DNA from: JBLIOB01 sp047639575 | GTDB taxonomy: Bacteria; Bacteroidota; Bacteroidia; Flavobacteriales_D; Parvicellaceae | Direction of reading: 5' to 3' | Assembly (NCBI GenBank): GCA_047639575.1 | Contig: JBLIOB010000131.1 | Span: 1-10,882, forward strand | Length of the DNA: 10,882 nt | Shown: piece after piece, positions 6,371 to 10,882 of the stretch | Layout of the letters: every line of letters begins with the position of its first letter | Position numbering within the stretch: the first letter of the stretch is position 1 | Program-made: the position numbers and the translations under genes | Notes under the pieces: model-generated | Seen by the model: only the letters and a program-made list of their open reading frames with translations | Told to the model about the DNA's origin: nothing | Databases searched by the model: none

Positions 6371-7930
6371 TTAATCTAAACTCGGTTTTTCATCCCGATT
6401 TGCAATTTCCCAAGCGGTATGGAAAACTAGCCTCGCTATCTTCGTCATTTTTGGGAACATTATTTTGTCAACTTCGTCTGTGGGTTTATGGTAATCTTCA
6501 TGCACACCGCTGAAATAAAAAATTACAGGAATACCGTTCTTCGCAAAATTATAATGGTCTGAACGATAATAAAATCTGTTCGGATCACTTTCGTCATTGT
6601 ATGTATAATCCAAATTGATATTAGAATAAGTCGTGTTACATCCTTCCGAAATCTCATGAAGTTCTTTACTTAACTTGTCTGCCCCTATTAAATAAATGTA
6701 TTTACCATCAGCGTGTCTTGAAGCGGTGTCTATCCTTCCAATCATATCTACATTTAAATCAACAACCGTGTTTTCAAGACTATAAACAGGGTTTTCTACA
6801 TAGTATTGAGAGCCTAACAACCCCTTTTCTTCACCTGAAACATTCAGAAAAAGTATGCTTCTTCTCGGGCCATGTCCGTCTTTTTTAGCTTTCGCAAATG
6901 CTTCTGCCATTTCCAAAACTGCGACCGTACCAGAACCATCATCATCTGCTCCATTACATATTTCTCCATTGTCATATCCAATATGGTCGTAGTGAGCAGA
7001 AAGAACGACTACTTCGTCTTTTAAATCTGAGCCCTCAATAAAACCAAGCACATTTTCTGAGGAGTAGTCGGTGTTTTGAAAGAAAGATCTTATATCCACC
7101 CTCAAACCAGTTTCAACACAGGCTTTCTTATTCCCAATTGCAGCAAGTTCACTTCGTGATTTATTTAATAGAATATTTGCTAGCGAATCTGGGATATAAA
7201 AATTTGGAATTACGTCATATTTTTTTCTTCCCTTATTATGCAATTGCATTTGAGGATTCTCCACGAAAAATCGCATACGCTCTACCCGTTCTTTAAAGTC
7301 TGGTCTAATTGTATAAACGGCCGCTGCTCCCTGAGCCCTCGCAGTTCTTCTTTTTAATCTCCAGTTATCCCAGTCTTTTACAAAAGTCTGACCTTCTGGC
7401 TCGCCATGAAGCATTATTACTGCCTTACCTTTAACATCAACCGAGTAACTATTAAAATCCCCATCTTTAATTCCATATCCAACAAAAACCATCTCTAGGT
7501 TTTTAATGGTCGTATCAGAAAATCCACCTGAATAATAAAAGTCATCCAAATAAGTCAAATCAATCTTCATTGGTCGATCATCTGCTTCTCCCACAGCATA
7601 TTTAAGAATTGACATTTCTATGTTCTTTGGGTCCTTCACCATTAATGGAAATGACTGCTGATAAGATTTGTCTTTCATTCCCCCTGGCACTGCAATACTC
7701 TCGTAATATTTTTGAATGTAGGCAGCCGCTTTCTTTTGTCCTGCCATTCCAGTTTCTCGCCCTTCGTATTCATCAGATGCAATTACTCTAAGATGGTCTT
7801 CTAAATCAGATGCCGTTATCCTCGCAGCGTACTTTATTGCGGTTTCGTTACGTTCAATTACAACAGCCTTCTTTCCTGCGCAACTAACAACTACAATTGC
7901 AAGCGCCAAGTATCCTATTCCCTTTTTCAT
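6371..7930 (-). CDS. M28-family zinc metallopeptidase lipoprotein (aminopeptidase-like, with PA domain)
   Basis: The protein has 519 residues. A lipoprotein signal ends at Cys17 (VVSC). A protease-associated (PA) domain occupies roughly 140-215 (VFVGYGI, then DVKGKAVIML). The M28 catalytic core follows with all expected metal sites: H313 in SAHYDH, the bridging Asp in GADDDGSG (327-334), the catalytic pair E367-E368 in SGEEKG, D395 in NVDMIG, and H481 in DYHKPTDE. This is a co-catalytic two-zinc centre, so the enzyme should be active and release N-terminal amino acids from peptides at the cell envelope; the substrate is inferred from the family. The ATG at 7930 overlaps the rpiB stop codon by one base (TAATG), which implies coupled translation. 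Peptide scavenging is the likely role. The pairing with a sugar isomerase has no obvious metabolic reason. Confidence 0.93.
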   Translation of the reverse strand: MKKGIGYLALAIVVVSCAGKKAVVIERNETAIKYAARITASDLEDHLRVIASDEYEGRETGMAGQKKAAAYIQKYYESIAVPGGMKDKSYQQSFPLMVKDPKNIEMSILKYAVGEADDRPMKIDLTYLDDFYYSGGFSDTTIKNLEMVFVGYGIKDGDFNSYSVDVKGKAVIMLHGEPEGQTFVKDWDNWRLKRRTARAQGAAAVYTIRPDFKERVERMRFFVENPQMQLHNKGRKKYDVIPNFYIPDSLANILLNKSRSELAAIGNKKACVETGLRVDIRSFFQNTDYSSENVLGFIEGSDLKDEVVVLSAHYDHIGYDNGEICNGADDDGSGTVAVLEMAEAFAKAKKDGHGPRRSILFLNVSGEEKGLLGSQYYVENPVYSLENTVVDLNVDMIGRIDTASRHADGKYIYLIGADKLSKELHEISEGCNTTYSNINLDYTYNDESDPNRFYYRSDHYNFAKNGIPVIFYFSGVHEDYHKPTDEVDKIMFPKMTKIARLVFHTAWEIANRDEKPSLD

Positions 7931-8358
7931 TAACAGTTGATTTTATTCACTCTTCTTTCGTGTCTTCCTCCTTCAAAATCAGTTCCAAAAAACGTTTCTA
8001 AAATTTCCACTCCTTGTTCTTTAGCAATATATCTTGCGGGTAATGTTAGAATATTAGCGTTATTGTGAAGGCGAGCTAACTCTGCTATCTCCTTTGTCCA
8101 ACAAATGGCAGATCTAACATTTTCATGCTTATTAGCTGTCATGCTTATTCCATTTCCACTGCCACATATTAACACTGCTAATTCAAAAGTTCCGTTTTCT
8201 ATTCCTGACGCAACAGCGTGAGCATAGTCAGGATAGTCAGTGCTTTCTGTAGAGTATGTGCCACAATCTTCTACCGTGTTTCCCATGTCGGTTAATTTCT
8301 TTTTTAAAACTTCTTTAAGTTCAAAACCTGCATGATCACATCCAATTGCTACTTTCAT
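7930..8358 (-). CDS. rpiB: Ribose-5-phosphate isomerase B
   Basis: The protein has 142 residues, the usual RpiB length, and is cytoplasmic. It interconverts ribose 5-phosphate and ribulose 5-phosphate in the non-oxidative pentose phosphate pathway. Family marks run the whole length: GCDHAGF (6-12) for substrate contact, DYPDYAHAV (41-49), the catalytic Cys65 in ICGSGNGISMTANK, RLHNNANIL (96-104) with the base-like His98, and the C-terminal FEGGRHERRV. Many homologues have GTGIG where this one has GSGNG; this is a tolerated variation. RpiB and the related allose isomerase share this motif set, so an allose-specific role cannot be fully excluded. The gene leads a two-gene unit with the M28 peptidase and has a good promoter-like site 42 nt upstream. 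Confidence 0.95.
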   Translation of the reverse strand: MKVAIGCDHAGFELKEVLKKKLTDMGNTVEDCGTYSTESTDYPDYAHAVASGIENGTFELAVLICGSGNGISMTANKHENVRSAICWTKEIAELARLHNNANILTLPARYIAKEQGVEILETFFGTDFEGGRHERRVNKINC

Positions 8359-8400
8359 TCTTTAATATTTTAACTATTCAATTTTGAATAACTCTTGGTC

Positions 8401-8432
8401 CAAAAATAACATACTCTGCTAAACCATCCTAA
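8401..8432 (-). promoter_or_regulatory. Likely promoter of rpiB-M28 unit
   Basis: On the minus strand, TATTTTTG (8408-8401) matches the Bacteroidota -7 consensus TAnnTTTG exactly. The upstream partner is weak: TTA at 8432-8430 after a 21-nt spacer, where TTG or TTTG would be expected. Transcription would start near 8394, leaving a leader of about 35 nt before ATG 8358. No Shine-Dalgarno site is present, as is common in this phylum. Confidence 0.45.
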
Positions 8433-8460
8433 AATACTGTATGAATGGTGCTTAACATGG

Positions 8461-8745
8461 TTATGAACAATTTGCTTAAATATCGGTGTATATCCTGTTC
8501 ATAAACTGCTAACAACTAAGTTGAGGTTCATGTTGTTTTTTTACCATACAAACCTCTTATAGCAAATGTCAAGTTTTTCGGCATTTAGTTATAGACAATT
8601 TATGAGCACTTTATACACATAAAAAGAGGCTTATTTTAAAATAACTTATTAAGACTTTTCGATAAATGGTCTTATTTCTAATTGTTAATAAAGTCGACTT
8701 AAATGAGTGTTTACAGCAACTTGGAACAATATTATTTGTTCATAA
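8461..8745. repeat. Three copies of the 9-mer TTATGAACA in both orientations
   Basis: Copies lie at 8461-8469 (plus), 8496-8504 (minus) and 8737-8745 (minus). A fourth relative, TTATGAGCA, is at 8600-8608. The first two form an inverted pair 26 nt apart. Three exact copies of a 9-mer in under 300 nt is more than expected by chance even in AT-rich DNA, so this is a candidate protein-binding site family, either DnaA or a regulator of the flanking genes. Confidence 0.5.
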
Positions 8746-8803
8746 TATGTTATAAACATTTCAAAAGATACATACGCAAGAAAAATTGCAGATATTTATA
8801 CAC

Positions 8804-8836
8804 TTGTTAACAGCCCTAATAACATTAATAGATTTT
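8804..8836 (+). promoter_or_regulatory. Possible promoter of the MORN-repeat gene
   Basis: TTG at 8804-8806, a 22-nt spacer and TAGATTTT at 8829-8836 (7 of the 8 positions of TAnnTTTG). Transcription would start near 8843, about 25 nt before GTG 8867. The AT-rich context makes chance matches likely. Confidence 0.3.
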
Positions 8837-8866
8837 ATTTAAAAAAGTTTTTATTTTATATATAAC

Positions 8867-10447
8867 GTGGATAAGTCATTTTTAAAGAAAACATCGCCCC
8901 TCATTTTTTTATTGATTTTTAGTCAATTAATTTCATTTGCTCAAACATCTGGTCAAGTCGATCCAAATGGTTTTAATACATTCTATTATCCAAATGGAAA
9001 TAAATCTTCCGAAGGAGAACTTAAAGATGGCAAACCTGACGGATTTTGGAAAACCTATTATGAAAACGGTGAACTTAAAACCGAAGGAAACAGAGTTGAT
9101 TTAAAATTAGATAGTGTTTGGAAATTTTATAGTGACTCTGGAACACTGGATAACGAGATCTCTTATAAAGACAATAAGAAAAACGGACTTTCAAGAACTT
9201 TCGATGGTGCAGGTAATGTTTTATCTGAGGTAAATTTCATAAATAATCAGAAGAATGGAATAGAAAAATCATTTTATGGAAATGGTCAGCTTAGAAAAGA
9301 AGTCAATTTTGATCAAGGAAGAGAAGAAGGTAAAGCCATGGAATATAGCGAAGAAGGAACAATTATCACAATAGAAGATTATTATGGCGGGTATTTAAGA
9401 GATCAAGAAAAGATTAATAGATTAGATGAAAATGGAAATAAAACTGGAGTTTGGAAGGAGTACTATCCGAATGGCAAAGAAAAGTGGGTTGGAAGTTTTA
9501 AGAATAATAAAATTGACGGAATTGTAAGAGAATTTGATCCTAAAGGCGGAATGAAGTCAATGGATAAATTTAAAGATGGTGAAGTATTAGAAGCATCAGA
9601 AGACATGGTATTTTTCGAACTGAATAGAATTTATTATTCAACAGGCGAAGTTCATATGATCGGTGGAGAAAATAATGGAATGAAACAAGGTGTTTATCGT
9701 GAATTTGATAAAACAGGAATTGTGATTAACTGTTATTTATATAAAAATGATACGGTTTATGCAGAGGGATTATTGGATTCTTCATCATTAAAACAAGGTG
9801 AATGGAAATATTATTTTGAGGATGGAGATACTAAAGCTATTGGGGAGTTCAGAAATGGATTAAAAGTTAATGAGTGGAATTACTTTTTTGATAATGGTGA
9901 TTTAGAACAAAAAGGAAAATACAAAAACGGTCAGCCTCATGGTGATTGGAGATGGTATTATACCAAAAAAAGAATAAAAAGGAAGGAATCGTTTAGAAAA
10001 GGGAAAGAAGATGGAGAAAGTTTCGAATATGATACGATTGGAAATATTATAACCAGTGGTGAATATGTGGACGGAATTCCGGACGGAAAATGGTATTATA
10101 ACGTAGGTGATCATACAGAAGAAGGAGAATTTTCAGATGGAGAAAAAACAGGGTTATGGACATTTTACTATCAGGTTGAAGACAAGGAAGACAGTAGCAA
10201 AGAGCTTAAAAAGGTCCTGTCATTTACAGGCGAATATATTAGTGGTATGGCCATTGGAAAACACAAGTATTATCATCCCAATGGGAGGCTTAAAGAAGAA
10301 GGTAAATATGAGACTGGTGTGAAAGAGGGTGATTGGAAAAAATATAATAAAAACGGAGAAATTATACTCACGATCTTGTATAAGAACGGAATCGAGTATA
10401 AATTAGATGGTGTTAAATTTAGGCCAAAGCTTGAGCCCGTGGAATAA
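8867..10447 (+). CDS. Secreted MORN_2 / YwqK-type repeat protein
   Basis: The protein has 526 residues. Residues 1-25 are a signal peptide (two Lys at 7-8, hydrophobic core, then ISFAQ), so it is exported. From about 36 to the end it consists of roughly 18 repeats of about 23 residues of the form W-K-x-Y-Y-x-N-G-x-x-K-x-E-G-x-Y-K-N-G-K; clear copies include EWKYYFEDGDTKAIGEFRNG and EWNYFFDNGDLEQKGKYKNG. Several units have longer inserts (near 175, 240-255 and 430-450). Such MORN_2 repeats are often labelled 'YwqK family antitoxin', but no toxin gene is adjacent and the signal peptide argues against that role. A beta-hairpin scaffold for protein or surface binding is more likely. The start is GTG at 8867; an in-frame TAA at 8840-8842 prevents extension and no early Met exists. 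There is no T9SS tail. The stop overlaps the next ATG (TAATG), so the two are coupled. Confidence 0.87.
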   Translation: MDKSFLKKTSPLIFLLIFSQLISFAQTSGQVDPNGFNTFYYPNGNKSSEGELKDGKPDGFWKTYYENGELKTEGNRVDLKLDSVWKFYSDSGTLDNEISYKDNKKNGLSRTFDGAGNVLSEVNFINNQKNGIEKSFYGNGQLRKEVNFDQGREEGKAMEYSEEGTIITIEDYYGGYLRDQEKINRLDENGNKTGVWKEYYPNGKEKWVGSFKNNKIDGIVREFDPKGGMKSMDKFKDGEVLEASEDMVFFELNRIYYSTGEVHMIGGENNGMKQGVYREFDKTGIVINCYLYKNDTVYAEGLLDSSSLKQGEWKYYFEDGDTKAIGEFRNGLKVNEWNYFFDNGDLEQKGKYKNGQPHGDWRWYYTKKRIKRKESFRKGKEDGESFEYDTIGNIITSGEYVDGIPDGKWYYNVGDHTEEGEFSDGEKTGLWTFYYQVEDKEDSSKELKKVLSFTGEYISGMAIGKHKYYHPNGRLKEEGKYETGVKEGDWKKYNKNGEIILTILYKNGIEYKLDGVKFRPKLEPVE

Positions 10448-10882
10448 TGTTAGACCATTTTCAACTTTTTTTTAATGATAATTTTGATGCCTCGTTTGTT
10501 ATAAAATTAGAGGGTGGAATTATCATTGATTGTAATAATACCGCTCTTGATCTATTCGGCTTAGTAGATAAAAAAGATGTTGTAGGAAAGGCCTGGTTTG
10601 ACGTTGGACTGGCATCGTTTCCGGAGCCAATGTATGAAACCATTAAAGAGCAAATTTATAAAGAAAAAAAATGGATTTATATATTTAATATTAAGAATAT
10701 TAAGACCAAACAGCACATCAAATGTAAAATCAATCTTTCTCTTTTTGAATATGAAAATGATTACTACGGTCTTATTCGTGCAGAGGACGTTACAGATAAC
10801 ATTGAAAATGAACAGGAGCTTCGAATAAGTAATGACAGATTTGAAAAATTAATTGCTACAATTCCAGATAATTTTTACGTTC
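10447..10882 (+). CDS. PAS-domain signalling protein, probably a sensor histidine kinase (3' end beyond window)
   Basis: The frame is open from ATG 10447 to the right edge: 145 codons, no stop. There is no signal peptide or membrane segment, so this part is cytoplasmic. Residues about 10-118 form a PAS fold: FDASFVIKLEGGIIIDCNNTALDLFGL, then VVGKAWFDVG, ending YYGLIRAEDVTDNIENEQEL, the standard exit into a linker helix. A second PAS domain begins at about residue 124 (RISNDRFEKLIATIPDNFYV) and is cut off. Repeated PAS domains followed by HisKA/HATPase are common in Bacteroidota, but a diguanylate cyclase, response-regulator or LuxR-type output is also possible because the output domain is missing. 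Its ATG shares one base with the stop of the MORN-repeat gene, so both proteins are probably made together. Confidence 0.85.
   Translation, partial: MLDHFQLFFNDNFDASFVIKLEGGIIIDCNNTALDLFGLVDKKDVVGKAWFDVGLASFPEPMYETIKEQIYKEKKWIYIFNIKNIKTKQHIKCKINLSLFEYENDYYGLIRAEDVTDNIENEQELRISNDRFEKLIATIPDNFYV

Larger units (their letters stand above)
8359..8866. other. 508-nt AT-rich divergent intergenic region with DnaA-box-like cluster (candidate replication origin)
   Basis: No gene is supported here. Against the DnaA-box consensus TTATNCACA the region holds one perfect site, TTATACACA (8611-8619, plus). Five sites in it have one mismatch: TTATAGACA (8589-8597), TTATACACT (8796-8804) and three copies of TTATGAACA (8461-8469 plus; 8496-8504 and 8737-8745 minus). 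Another one-mismatch site, TTATCCACG on the minus strand (8874-8866), overlaps the start codon of the next gene. Positions 8817-8865 contain only 3 G/C in 49 bases, which could be an unwinding element. Flanking genes diverge: rpiB leftward, the MORN-repeat gene rightward. Alternatives are ordinary promoter DNA or operators for an unknown regulator. dnaA is not in the window. Confidence 0.35.

Noticed and set aside
8359..8866. Small RNA, riboswitch or CRISPR in the long intergenic gap
   Set aside because: No GC-containing stable hairpin with T run, no conserved riboswitch core and no regularly spaced direct repeat was found by eye.
9902..10322. Open frames of about 70 codons on both strands inside the MORN-repeat gene
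   Set aside because: They are by-products of the purine-rich repeats and lack any domain, signal or own start region.
8867..10447. Toxin-antitoxin module (YwqK antitoxin label)
   Set aside because: The protein has a signal peptide, is far longer than simple antitoxins, and the next gene is a PAS protein rather than a toxin.

Overview
This window looks like chromosome from a Bacteroidota bacterium, probably of the order Flavobacteriales. The pointers are low-GC DNA, C-terminal domains of the type IX secretion system (T9SS; one type-A sorting tail and one gliding-motility-associated CHU_C domain), many secreted or lipid-anchored proteins, TAnnTTTG-like promoter elements, weak or absent Shine-Dalgarno sites and a TlpA-type thioredoxin lipoprotein. 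The order-level placement is inference. I see no tRNA, rRNA, CRISPR array, insertion sequence or phage gene.

Layout. (1) 1-1907, minus: a secreted CotH-family protein kinase-like protein with a chitobiase-type N-terminal domain and a lamin-tail domain; its 3' end lies beyond the left edge. (2) 4900 down to 2074, minus: a compact three-gene unit of an ECF sigma factor, a single-pass membrane protein that looks like its anti-sigma factor, and a secreted beta-propeller-like protein with a T9SS tail. The periplasmic half of the presumed anti-sigma factor is a PKD domain plus a CHU_C domain. (3) 4901-5086: a divergent control region with a terminator-like hairpin just before the sigma gene. (4) 5087-6364, plus: a lipoprotein with two lipocalin-like repeats and a WCPNC thioredoxin domain. 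It converges, with a 6-nt gap, on (5) 8358 down to 6371, minus: rpiB and an M28 metallopeptidase lipoprotein, coupled by a TAATG overlap. (6) 8359-8866: 508 nt of AT-rich non-coding DNA with a cluster of DnaA-box-like 9-mers, including one perfect TTATACACA, and a very AT-rich stretch. (7) 8867-10882, plus: a secreted protein of about 18 MORN_2/YwqK-type repeats, coupled by another TAATG overlap to a PAS-domain protein that runs off the right edge and is probably a sensor histidine kinase.

How it may fit together. The sigma/anti-sigma/cargo unit reads as a cell-envelope signalling module, with a T9SS-style C-terminal domain as the sensory part of the anti-sigma factor. This is the most unusual system here. 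The repeat protein and PAS protein look like a second coupled sensing pair. The 8359-8866 gap separates mostly minus-strand genes on its left from plus-strand genes on its right, and G outnumbers C in the sampled stretches to its right. A replication origin is therefore a reasonable but unproven reading of that gap.
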